From Aestuariibacter salexigens DSM 15300 (GTDB taxonomy: Bacteria > Pseudomonadota > Gammaproteobacteria > Enterobacterales > Alteromonadaceae): DNA of 64,000 nt. Position 1 is the first letter of the stretch. Each line of letters begins with the position of its first letter. Location of the stretch: assembly GCF_000429145.1 (NCBI RefSeq), contig NZ_KE386852.1, positions 175,573 to 239,572 on the forward strand, read 5' to 3'. Made by a program: the position numbers and the translations under genes. The notes beneath the pieces were generated by a model that saw only the letters and a program-made list of their open reading frames with translations, did no database searches and was not told where the DNA came from. Of the stretch, positions 8,017 to 15,598 are shown piece by piece.

Positions 8017-8561
8017 TAGCTCACTCCTAATAGTTTCTTTCTGAGCGACGGCTCTGAGGTATTCTCACTTAGCCATATTCCAAAAAATCGGCGGGTAAAT
8101 TCTGGATCAGGCACGCTACCAATCAACTCGTCATTGCGATAGAAATGGGTATGCTGGTTCTGATCCGCGATACCAACCAGAGTGACGCCTTTGTTAACGT
8201 CGGGGAAAATATTTCGCATCTGCTCCAGCCAGTCAGACAATATCGCGTTATCGTCAAAGCCTTGCTTGCGTATTTCTTCAACCGAGCGTTCCGCTATCGC
8301 CTCACCATCGAGGCTTCGAAGGTAGTGTAATTCAAGAACATAAGGCCCATCTTCCTGCCACTTACCCTGCGGCGCATACAAGCGGGCATCATAAACATCC
8401 CAAAAAAGATACGTCATCCGCCCTTCGCCAACTTTTTCGGCCTGTTCAAAATACTGTCCCACGATGTTGTTAATCGCAGACGCTGGTGCTGACATAGCGA
8501 GCCCCCCCATTGCAATGATGACCAGGGAAATTGTCAGCCATGGTTTTGATGTCATGCGCAC
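8016..8561 (-). CDS. Exported chalcone isomerase-like family protein
   Basis: 181 residues with a Sec signal peptide (hydrophobic core LTISLVIIAMGGLAM, cleavage near ASA at about 29). The segment VGEGRMTYLFWDVYDARLYAPQG followed by YVLELHYLRSLDGEAIAERS and IRKQG is typical of the bacterial chalcone isomerase-like domain. Those proteins fold like chalcone isomerase but generally lack proven isomerase activity; fatty-acid binding has been suggested for relatives. It is the first gene of a two-gene unit with the DUF3833 lipoprotein, pointing to a shared periplasmic or envelope job. Confidence 0.85.
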   Translation of the reverse strand: MRMTSKPWLTISLVIIAMGGLAMSAPASAINNIVGQYFEQAEKVGEGRMTYLFWDVYDARLYAPQGKWQEDGPYVLELHYLRSLDGEAIAERSVEEIRKQGFDDNAILSDWLEQMRNIFPDVNKGVTLVGIADQNQHTHFYRNDELIGSVPDPEFTRRFFGIWLSENTSEPSLRKKLLGVS

Positions 8562-8740
8562 TGCTCCCTCTGACCTGCCGCTTCATTAGCGTAAAATTTT
8601 ATTGATAGATTGTTGGTTTTTACCCGCTCGGATATCGCTTTGATCACCTTCTGCTCGATTAATTCAGTAAAAAATTGTCGAGACGGCTGTCAAATCGTTA
8701 TGATTTCTGCTCACAGAAGATCCACCCGCTGAGCGATACC

Positions 8741-9649
8741 ATGTCTATACAGCGCCTCAAAGCCCTGCAAAAAATTATGCAAATCCCCAGTGCTGAGACC
8801 CCGCTTACATTTAAAGATATAGGGAACTGTAAGGTGGTATTGAAGCGCGATGATTTGATTCATCCGATTGTCTCTGGCAATAAATGGCGAAAACTGCAGC
8901 CCCAGCTTGAGTACGCCGTGCAAAACGGCGTAGCTCATGTCGTCAGTTTGGGGGGCGGGTACTCTAATCATTTGCATGCATTAGGTTATTGCTGTCGTGA
9001 ATTGGATATCAATTGCACCGCGCTGATCCGCGGCGATTACACACAGCACCTCACCCCCATGCTCAGAGACCTGAATGAATGGGGGGTAAAACTGCACTAC
9101 TTAACTAAACGAGAATTCGCCGAACGTAACACTTCAGCATTCGCCGATTGGGTAAAACACACTTATCCAGACAGCCATATGATCCCCGAAGGCGGCTCGC
9201 ATCCCCTCGCGCTGGGTGGCGTCGCAGAAGCGATGCAAGAGCTCGAACAGCACTATGATTATATTATCCTCCCTGTAGCCAGCGGTGCTACCATGGCAGG
9301 CATCATTGCCGCCAGTCAACCGACAACCACTATAATCGGAATTGGTGTTCTGAAAGGTGAGGGTTACCTGGAGGGATTGGTAAAGCGCTTTATGGATGAG
9401 CAAAATATCACTGCTACAAACTGGACTATCCTACATGACTATCATTGCGGAGGTTATGCTCGGTCAACCCCTGAACTGACTGCATTCTGTCGTCAATTTT
9501 CAGAGCAAAATGAGATTGATATTGAGCCTGTTTATTCAGGAAAAACGCTGATGGCCCTGACCCATTTATTGCGCAATCATTATTTTCCCGACGGCTGCCG
9601 GATATTGTGTTGGCACACAGGCGGTTTACAGGGCGCGCGCATAGACTAG
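8741..9649 (+). CDS. PLP-dependent ACC deaminase/D-cysteine desulfhydrase family enzyme
   Basis: 302 residues from the ATG at 8741. A TTG 22 codons upstream is also in frame but adds residues not typical of the family. Fold-type II PLP enzymes of this group carry the Schiff-base lysine in SGNKxRK; here it is SGNKWRK with K48. SLGGGYSNHLHALG contributes the phosphate- and substrate-binding loop, and LPVASGATMAGI the glycine-rich cofactor site. Likely reactions are desulfhydration of D-cysteine or deamination of small amino acids to 2-oxo acids and ammonia. The exact substrate cannot be told from sequence. It is divergent from the chalcone isomerase-like operon. Confidence 0.85.
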   Translation: MSIQRLKALQKIMQIPSAETPLTFKDIGNCKVVLKRDDLIHPIVSGNKWRKLQPQLEYAVQNGVAHVVSLGGGYSNHLHALGYCCRELDINCTALIRGDYTQHLTPMLRDLNEWGVKLHYLTKREFAERNTSAFADWVKHTYPDSHMIPEGGSHPLALGGVAEAMQELEQHYDYIILPVASGATMAGIIAASQPTTTIIGIGVLKGEGYLEGLVKRFMDEQNITATNWTILHDYHCGGYARSTPELTAFCRQFSEQNEIDIEPVYSGKTLMALTHLLRNHYFPDGCRILCWHTGGLQGARID

Positions 9650-9727
9650 AATAAGCGAGTACGTTAATCCATTTTGCAATTGAACCCGTTAAATCAATAT
9701 CGGTCTGGTTATTGATGGAGTGCGACG

Positions 9728-10141
9728 ATGGCATTATCACGTAAATCGGTGACAACGCTTACCGACAGTCCTTTGATAAAGGCGTCCCTTGAACTGTGCA
9801 CCTCTATGCTGCAACAGTGCGACCACTTTTTTCCATTTGCTGCCTATCAGGTTGATGAGCAGTATCGCAGCATCTTCGCTGAGGACACTCTTGATACCCG
9901 TAACGAATACCGGTTGATCGAACGATTGCAGCAGCGCCTTGTAAACATTCATGAGCACTGCGATGAGTTAACATCGGTACTGGTGTATGACGCAATGGTG
10001 ACGGATGAGCGCGGTGACACGACCCATACGATCGTCATTACAGAGACGCTTGGCAAAAGCAGTCAGACACACCTGTTTCCCTATTCATTCAATAAGGGTG
10101 ACTTGCGCATCGGCCTCCCGTATAAATTATTATCTGACTAA
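9728..10141 (+). CDS. Conserved-looking hypothetical protein, 137 residues
   Basis: A cytoplasmic protein without signal peptide or membrane segments. The opening part (residues 15-60) is likely helical, with Cys at 24 and 31 (ELCTSMLQQCDHFFPFAAYQVD). A strand-rich part follows (SVLVYDAMVTDERGDTTHTIVI). I do not recognise a family. A GGAG stands about 8 bp before the ATG, and codon use looks like its neighbours, so I think it is real. It sits between the PLP enzyme and the polyamine genes but has a separate 380-bp gap before the latter. Confidence 0.6.
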   Translation: MALSRKSVTTLTDSPLIKASLELCTSMLQQCDHFFPFAAYQVDEQYRSIFAEDTLDTRNEYRLIERLQQRLVNIHEHCDELTSVLVYDAMVTDERGDTTHTIVITETLGKSSQTHLFPYSFNKGDLRIGLPYKLLSD

Positions 10142-10521
10142 TGCGAACCGGAGCGGTGCAAGATTTCACTAAGGCAGTGCAAAGACACCTCTCCATCATG
10201 CTTCAAACCTCCTCAACCAATTGAATTTATTATATTTTTAAAATTGGCCTGCAGCATGCTTTATCTAAGCGCGCTGTGGAAGGGGAATAATAATAACAAC
10301 ATGCTTGGGTGAGCCGTGCAGGGCTACAACTTTCACCCTCCACACGCATTTCAGGGAGAGCCCCCGGTTATCGCTTGATAACCCGGGGGCATTCACAGCG
10401 ACCATTCCATTTCCAAGCTACTGACGTTAGCGCCATTTCAGACTATCCTTCTCTGTTCACAGATTGGTTACAGAATAAATTGGTGATAGCATGCGCCGGT
10501 TTATTTCTAAGAGGAATGGCT
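10142..10521. other. Long leader region upstream of the carboxynorspermidine genes
   Basis: 380 bp without a convincing gene. An in-frame extension of the dehydrogenase reaches 10309 but starts at a weak codon and has non-homologous-looking sequence. The region contains a strong GC-rich hairpin at 10360-10390 and probably the promoter of the polyamine operon. Confidence 0.5.
10360..10390 (+). promoter_or_regulatory. GC-rich 13-bp hairpin in the leader of the polyamine operon
   Basis: Arms GCCCCCGGTTATC and GATAACCCGGGGGC pair over 13 bp with one bulged base around a GCTT loop. There is no T-run after it (ATTCACAG), so it does not look like a standard terminator. It lies about 130 bp before the dehydrogenase start and could be a leader regulatory structure. 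Confidence 0.6.
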
Positions 10522-11721
10522 ATGTCTCGAGTTCTTATTATTGGTGCAGGCGGCGTTGCTACTGTCACCATAAAAAAGTGTGCCCGTTTACCTGAACACT
10601 TTGATGAAATTTATCTGGCGAGTCGCACGGTATCCAAGTGCGAAGCGTTGCAGCAAGAAGTAGGAGCTGATCGGGTTAAAGCGGTATTTGCTGTTGATGC
10701 GGACGACGCATCACAGGTGCAGGCGTTGATTGAGAAAGTACAGCCAGATCTGCTTATCAACCTGGCTTTACCCTACCAGGACTTACCTATCATGGACGCC
10801 TGTCTGGCGACCGGTACAGACTATCTTGATACCGCTAACTATGAGCCAAAAGACGAGGCCAAATTTGAATATTCATGGCAGTGGGCTTATCAACAACGCT
10901 TCCAGGATAAAGGCATAATGGCATTGCTCGGAAGTGGTTTCGATCCCGGTGTTACCAACGTATTTACGGCCTATGCCGCGAAACACCATTTTGATGAAAT
11001 CCACTATCTGGATATCGTTGATTGTAATGGCGGAGACCACGGTCAGGCGTTTGCCACCAACTTTAACCCTGAAATCAATATCCGTGAGATCACCCAGCGC
11101 GGTCGCTTCTGGGAAGATGGTCAGTGGAAAGAAACTGACCCATTGAGTGTGCGTGAAGATCTCGACTATCAGAATATTGGCGTGCGTGCCTCTTACCTGA
11201 TGTTCCACGAGGAGTTAGAGTCGCTGGTTAAGCATTTCCCAACGCTCAAGCGCGCCCGCTTCTGGATGACTTTTGGTGACGCCTATCTTAACCATCTTCG
11301 TGTACTCGAAGGCATTGGCATGACCAGCATTGAGCCTGTTCAATTCCAGGGACAGGAAATTGTGCCTCTTGAATTCCTTAAAGCGGTACTGCCTAATCCG
11401 GGCTCGTTGGCCGAGGGCTATACGGGCATGACGTGCATCGGTACTTACATCACAGGGATAAAAGACGGCAAAGAGAAAACCATCTTTATCTACAACAACT
11501 GCGACCATGCAGTATGTAATGAAGAGGTAGGCGCACAGGCAGTGTCCTATACCACTGGCGTTCCAGCTATGATTGGCGCGGCACTGATGCTCAATGGAAC
11601 CTGGAAGAAGCCTGGCGTGTGGAATATGGAACAATTCGACCCCGATCCATTTATGGACATGCTCAACCAACATGGTCTGCCGTGGCATGTTATTGAGTGC
11701 GATAGTCCTTTCAAAAAATAA
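10522..11721 (+). CDS. Carboxynorspermidine dehydrogenase (saccharopine dehydrogenase family)
   Basis: 399 residues from the ATG at 10522, chosen because AGAGGA lies 6 bp upstream; an ATG two codons earlier is too close to it. The N-terminus is a Rossmann fold with VLIIGAGGVATV, followed by LASRTVSKCEAL, and GSGFDPGVTNVF in the middle, all typical of the saccharopine dehydrogenase-like carboxynorspermidine synthase/dehydrogenase. The enzyme reductively condenses aspartate beta-semialdehyde with diaminopropane or putrescine, using NADPH, to give carboxynorspermidine or carboxyspermidine. The decarboxylase gene follows after 60 bp containing a perfect hairpin. Together they form the alternative spermidine route of Vibrio and many bacteria. 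Confidence 0.9.
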   Translation: MSRVLIIGAGGVATVTIKKCARLPEHFDEIYLASRTVSKCEALQQEVGADRVKAVFAVDADDASQVQALIEKVQPDLLINLALPYQDLPIMDACLATGTDYLDTANYEPKDEAKFEYSWQWAYQQRFQDKGIMALLGSGFDPGVTNVFTAYAAKHHFDEIHYLDIVDCNGGDHGQAFATNFNPEINIREITQRGRFWEDGQWKETDPLSVREDLDYQNIGVRASYLMFHEELESLVKHFPTLKRARFWMTFGDAYLNHLRVLEGIGMTSIEPVQFQGQEIVPLEFLKAVLPNPGSLAEGYTGMTCIGTYITGIKDGKEKTIFIYNNCDHAVCNEEVGAQAVSYTTGVPAMIGAALMLNGTWKKPGVWNMEQFDPDPFMDMLNQHGLPWHVIECDSPFKK

Positions 11722-11727
11722 GCATAA

Positions 11728-11750
11728 GGTGGGGCAACCTTTGCCCCACC
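11728..11750 (+). promoter_or_regulatory. Perfect intercistronic hairpin between dehydrogenase and nspC
   Basis: Arms GGTGGGGCAA and TTGCCCCACC form a perfect 10-bp stem with a CCT loop. No T-run follows (ATCTGAATG), so it is more like an mRNA-stabilising or partial attenuation structure than a full terminator. It lies 6 bp after the upstream stop and 31 bp before nspC. Confidence 0.7.
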
Positions 11751-11781
11751 ATCTGAATGTGAATTTATTCGGAGCAGATAG

Positions 11782-12921
11782 ATGACTGACCCAATTAACA
11801 GCGCTGCCATTCCTTCTCCCTGTTATGTACTGGAAGAATCCAGGCTGCGCGCCAATCTGGAACTGATGCAGCGTGTGCAACGACAGGCCGGTGTTGACAT
11901 TATTCTGGCGCTAAAAGGTTTCTCTATGTGGTCAGCGTTTCCTCTCGTCGGCCAATATCTGAAAGGCTGTACGGCGAGTTCAGTGTGGGAAGCCAAACTA
12001 GCAAAATATGAAATGGGCAAGGAAGTCCACGCCTATTCACCTGCCTATAAAGATACAGATATTCAACAGCTTACCGAATTAGTGAGTCACCTGTCATTCA
12101 ACAGTCTTAGCCAGTGGCAGCGCTATCAGCAAACCGTTCAACAGGCTGGGGTATCGGTCGGTCTACGTATTAATCCTGAGCATCGAGAGGCAACAACTGA
12201 ACTCTATGACCCAAGTGCTCCGGGTTCACGCCTTGGCATTCGTGTCAGTCAACTGGAAGGCGTTGACCTATGCGGTGTAGATGGTTTTCATGTACATAAC
12301 CTGTGCGAGTGTGATTCATTTGCAACAGAACGCACACTGCTTGCGGTAGAAAAGAAGTTTGCTCAATACCTGCCGCAATTGAAATGGCTCAACCTCGGCG
12401 GTGGACACCTTATGACCCGCGAAGGATACGATGTCGAACATCTGATCACGACTCTAAAGGCCTTTCGTGAACGTCATCCGCACCTGCATATTGTCATGGA
12501 GCCTGGCTCAGCAGTAGCCTGGCAGACCGGCCCGCTAGTCAGTGAAGTGGTAGATGTTGTTGAGAACGACGGACACATTGCCATTCTGGATATTTCCGCC
12601 ACTGCGCATATGCCAGACGTGCTCGAAATGCCCTATCGTCCGACAGTGAGAAATGCCGGAGAAGCCGGAGAAAAAGCCTACACTTACAAACTGGGGGGCA
12701 ACTCGTGTCTGGCGGGCGATGTGATTGACACCTACAGCTTTGATACACCGCTCAAGCCTGGCGACCGAGTCATTTTTGAAGATATGATGCACTACACCAT
12801 GGTGAAAACGACGTTCTTTAATGGTGTTGAACATCCCGCCATTGGTATCCTCAAATCCAACGGTGAGTTCCAGCTGGTGCGTCAGTTCAGCTACGAAGAC
12901 TTCAGATCCCGCCTCTCATAG
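11782..12921 (+). CDS. nspC: Carboxynorspermidine decarboxylase
   Basis: 379 residues. Fold-type III PLP decarboxylase related to diaminopimelate and ornithine decarboxylases. PSPCYVLEE opens the barrel domain, K45 in ILALKGF is the PLP lysine, LNLGGGH supplies the cofactor phosphate site, and C309 in GGNSCLAGD is the catalytic cysteine from the partner subunit. HVHNLCECDSF is characteristic of NspC. It decarboxylates carboxynorspermidine or carboxyspermidine to the triamine. It is the second gene of the polyamine operon. An AGGA-type site (GGAGCAG) precedes the ATG. Confidence 0.93.
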   Translation: MTDPINSAAIPSPCYVLEESRLRANLELMQRVQRQAGVDIILALKGFSMWSAFPLVGQYLKGCTASSVWEAKLAKYEMGKEVHAYSPAYKDTDIQQLTELVSHLSFNSLSQWQRYQQTVQQAGVSVGLRINPEHREATTELYDPSAPGSRLGIRVSQLEGVDLCGVDGFHVHNLCECDSFATERTLLAVEKKFAQYLPQLKWLNLGGGHLMTREGYDVEHLITTLKAFRERHPHLHIVMEPGSAVAWQTGPLVSEVVDVVENDGHIAILDISATAHMPDVLEMPYRPTVRNAGEAGEKAYTYKLGGNSCLAGDVIDTYSFDTPLKPGDRVIFEDMMHYTMVKTTFFNGVEHPAIGILKSNGEFQLVRQFSYEDFRSRLS

Positions 12922-12987
12922 ACAAAAACCGCCGTTCGTGTAGGATGATAACCACCTTAAGTTAGTCCGAACCCGCTATCTTCTCTG

Positions 12988-13788
12988 ATGTTAAGACTAT
13001 CAGCCCTACTTTTTACAGCAATGTGCGTCTCCATGGCGAACGCACATGATGCTGCGTCTAAGGCTGTAAAGTTTGTTGATACGCCGTTTCCGCCCTTTGT
13101 ACTGGGCAACCTGCAAACTGGAGAAATACAGGGAGGCAGTGCTGTTGCATTTATCCATAAGGTATTTAACCAGATAGAGGGCTATCACGCTGAATTCGAA
13201 TTGATGCCCTGGCAGCGCGCACTTAAGGAACTGGAAGAGGGACGGGCCGATGCAGTGAGTCTGGTCGGTAAAGCAGACAATACGTCACCTTATTTGACTT
13301 TTTCTGACCCAGTGATCGAGACCCATGCCGTATTTTTTTACAATAAAGAACGGTTTCCGAGCGGATTCAACTGGAGAAGTCTGAAAGATTTAGTCAATCT
13401 GAGAATTGGTGTCATTAACGGCTACCTTGCTGAGCAGGCATTATCAAACGCGGTAGACGCTGGGATACCGCTTGAACTGATCAGAATTAATGGTCATGAA
13501 AGCCAGATGTTTGGCATGCTTGAGAGACAACGTATCGATCTGTTCGCTTTCAGTCTGGAATCAGGGTACTTCCTGCTAAAACAACTTGGCCTAAGCAGCC
13601 TTATCGGGCACAGTGACCAGGCATTACAAAGCGACTACTTTTATGTCGGAGTAGGAAATGCATCCCCTGCCCTCGAAATGCTCGACGACATAAACAATAT
13701 AATCAAAAAAATGCGCAGCACGGGCGAATTAGCGTCAATATTTGAGATGCCTGCAGGATTATCAGTCACGCCTGCCCTGTCGCAATAA
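12988..13788 (+). CDS. Periplasmic solute-binding protein, family 3 (amino-acid type)
   Basis: 266 residues with a signal peptide cleaved after ANA (about 20). The body is a type II periplasmic-binding fold: VDTPFPPFVLG near the start, GGSAVAFIHKVFNQI, MPWQRALKELEEGRADAV, FSDPVIE and the hinge LRIGVINGY. Such proteins bind amino acids or similar small molecules. No permease or ATPase genes are nearby, so this is an orphan binding protein, perhaps feeding a sensor. Its 3' end overlaps the convergent EamA gene by 27 bp. A connection with the polyamine genes upstream is possible but unsupported. Confidence 0.85.
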   Translation: MLRLSALLFTAMCVSMANAHDAASKAVKFVDTPFPPFVLGNLQTGEIQGGSAVAFIHKVFNQIEGYHAEFELMPWQRALKELEEGRADAVSLVGKADNTSPYLTFSDPVIETHAVFFYNKERFPSGFNWRSLKDLVNLRIGVINGYLAEQALSNAVDAGIPLELIRINGHESQMFGMLERQRIDLFAFSLESGYFLLKQLGLSSLIGHSDQALQSDYFYVGVGNASPALEMLDDINNIIKKMRSTGELASIFEMPAGLSVTPALSQ

Positions 13789-14667
13789 CCACATCCCAGT
13801 CAGCACCAGTAGCAAGCCCGCCAGGTGGGTCCCGGTAACCGGTTCATCCAGCATGATGTTAGACACGACAACCGTAAATAGTGGCCCGACTGTGCCTACC
13901 ACCCCAGCTCGACTAGCACCAATTCTGCGCACGCCAGCGCTGACCAGAAACGAAGGGATAAGTGTACAAAACAGCGCTAGCGCTGCCGCTCCCCAGTACA
14001 CCTCGCCAGTGAACTGCGAGATAGTAACTGACTCAACGACAAACGCATGACAGAGTAAGGAAGCACAGGCGGCAAGCATGGCCAGACAGGTAAATCGCTG
14101 GCTGCCAAAGCGACGGGAATATTGCTGATTAGCGACCATATACCAGGCTGTCAGCACGCTTGCCGCGAATACTAGCAGACTGCCGAACAACAGCTGCTGC
14201 CCCCCGAACAGGCTATCTGCATAGAAAAATAAGATAATACCCGCATAACTTGCTGCAAGGGCATACCAGACATTGGATGGCAAAGATTCTTTTAAAAACC
14301 ATTTACCGAACAAAATGGCAATCAACGGATAGCAAAACAGAATGATCCGCTCTAGTCCGGCAGAAATATAGACCAGGCCGACAAAATCGAGGTAGCTGGC
14401 AATATGGTAACAAGCAATGCCTGCCAAAGTGCATCCCAGTAATTCACGTTTACTGATAGCTGGCCAGCCGCTTTGCCATATCAACCAGCCCAAAATGAGT
14501 GCATAACACGGCGCAACCGCAAGCATGCGAAGGGCCTGCAACTCTAGCGGGGAAATGTCATAGTAGTAGAGGAATTTGATCAGAATGGCTTTACTGGAAA
14601 ACAGCACCGTGCCCGCTATCACCAGTAAAAACCCCGACTGTGGTGGATTCTCCTGTAAACCAGACAC
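13762..14667 (-). CDS. EamA/DMT-family transporter
   Basis: 301 residues with about ten hydrophobic segments arranged as two EamA repeats (first from about 13, second from about 155). Typical landmarks are LERIILFCYPLIAILFGKWFLKE in the first half and VGTVGPLFTVVVSNIMLDEPVTG in the second, both with the conserved acidic residue after the last loop. These inner-membrane permeases export amino acids, nucleotide metabolites or other small molecules; the substrate here is unknown. It starts with GTG overlapping the TAG stop of rsmI by one base, so it is coupled to rsmI. Confidence 0.88.
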   Translation of the reverse strand: MSGLQENPPQSGFLLVIAGTVLFSSKAILIKFLYYYDISPLELQALRMLAVAPCYALILGWLIWQSGWPAISKRELLGCTLAGIACYHIASYLDFVGLVYISAGLERIILFCYPLIAILFGKWFLKESLPSNVWYALAASYAGIILFFYADSLFGGQQLLFGSLLVFAASVLTAWYMVANQQYSRRFGSQRFTCLAMLAACASLLCHAFVVESVTISQFTGEVYWGAAALALFCTLIPSFLVSAGVRRIGASRAGVVGTVGPLFTVVVSNIMLDEPVTGTHLAGLLLVLTGMWLLRQGRRD

Positions 14668-15503
14668 TAAAGATGCTCAAGCGCATGTTTGTACAGCGCG
14701 TTCTTTTTTAATCCATAATGCTGCGCCACAATCGCAGCGGCCTTTTTCAATGCCAGTTCATTTTTAAGGAGGGCTAGCAGTGCCAATGCATCAGGCGGTA
14801 AATCCTCTAATTGCTGCGGTGCACCGCCGACCATCAGCACAAATTCGCCACGTTGATGGTTATCATCTTCTGCTAGCCAGTCTCGGCACTGGGCCGCTGT
14901 GCCACTAAAAAATGTCTCGAAGGCTTTGGTTAGCTCTTTTGCCAAAACCAACCTTCTGTCTTCACCCAGCTCACTGATGATAGCCTCAACGGTAGTCAGT
15001 ATCCTTCGAGGCGATTCATAAAACACCACCGTTGCAGATTCACCTAACAGCTTACTAAGGGATTTGTCTCTGGCAGCGCTTTTAACCGGCAGAAATCCTT
15101 CGAAGATGAATCGATCGGTTGGCAGACCTGCCGCACTTAGCGCCGTAATCAGTGCACTTGGTCCAGGGATGGGCGTCACTCTGATATTATTTCTGGTACA
15201 CAGGTTAACCAATTGGTAACCAGGATCGCTTATCAGTGGTGTCCCGGCATCGCTGATCAACGCAATTGACTGTCCCTGCTGCATTTTTGCAATAAGCTGT
15301 TCACTTCTTTGCTGTTCATTGTGTTCATGTAAGGACAGTAGCGGGGTAGAGATGCTGTAGTGGCTCAATAGTTTCTGACTGTGACGGGTATCTTCGGCGG
15401 CAATGACATCAACATGTGTAAGTACCTCAATAGCTCGCTTTGTCATATCATCGAGGTTACCAATAGGGGTGGCAACGACATATAGCCCACCTTGAATCAG
15501 CAT
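14667..15503 (-). CDS. rsmI: 16S rRNA (cytidine(1402)-2'-O)-methyltransferase
   Basis: 278 residues. Tetrapyrrole methylase-fold enzyme that methylates the ribose of C1402 in 16S rRNA using S-adenosylmethionine. The signatures LYVVATPIGNLDDMT near the start, AAEDTRHSQKLL, SDAGTPLISDPG and PGPSALITALSAAGLPTDRF are all present in order, and VVFYESPRRI follows. Length fits the family (about 280). It is divergent from lpoA, as in Escherichia coli, with a 14-bp inverted repeat in the shared region. Confidence 0.96.
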   Translation of the reverse strand: MLIQGGLYVVATPIGNLDDMTKRAIEVLTHVDVIAAEDTRHSQKLLSHYSISTPLLSLHEHNEQQRSEQLIAKMQQGQSIALISDAGTPLISDPGYQLVNLCTRNNIRVTPIPGPSALITALSAAGLPTDRFIFEGFLPVKSAARDKSLSKLLGESATVVFYESPRRILTTVEAIISELGEDRRLVLAKELTKAFETFFSGTAAQCRDWLAEDDNHQRGEFVLMVGGAPQQLEDLPPDALALLALLKNELALKKAAAIVAQHYGLKKNALYKHALEHL

Positions 15504-15529
15504 AGTTATCCGCCTGTTATCGTTTCTTA

Positions 15530-15598
15530 ATGCGCCAAGTGTACAGCAGGGCCCCTGAGGGATAGAAATTTATCTTGTTTACTATACACTTGGCGCAT
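15530..15598. promoter_or_regulatory. Perfect 14-bp inverted repeat spanning the rsmI/lpoA divergent promoter region
   Basis: The left arm ATGCGCCAAGTGTA (15530-15543) and right arm TACACTTGGCGCAT (15585-15598) are exact inverted copies 41 bp apart. The right arm overlaps the first possible lpoA start codon (15597). A TATACA at 15583-15588 could be a -10 box for lpoA. A dimeric regulator or a long-range RNA pairing could use these arms. Confidence 0.75.

Noticed and set aside
10309-10521. N-terminal extension of the carboxynorspermidine dehydrogenase by about 70 codons
   Set aside because: It runs through a strong hairpin, has no good ribosome-binding site, and the Rossmann fold begins right at the later ATG with AGAGGA upstream.
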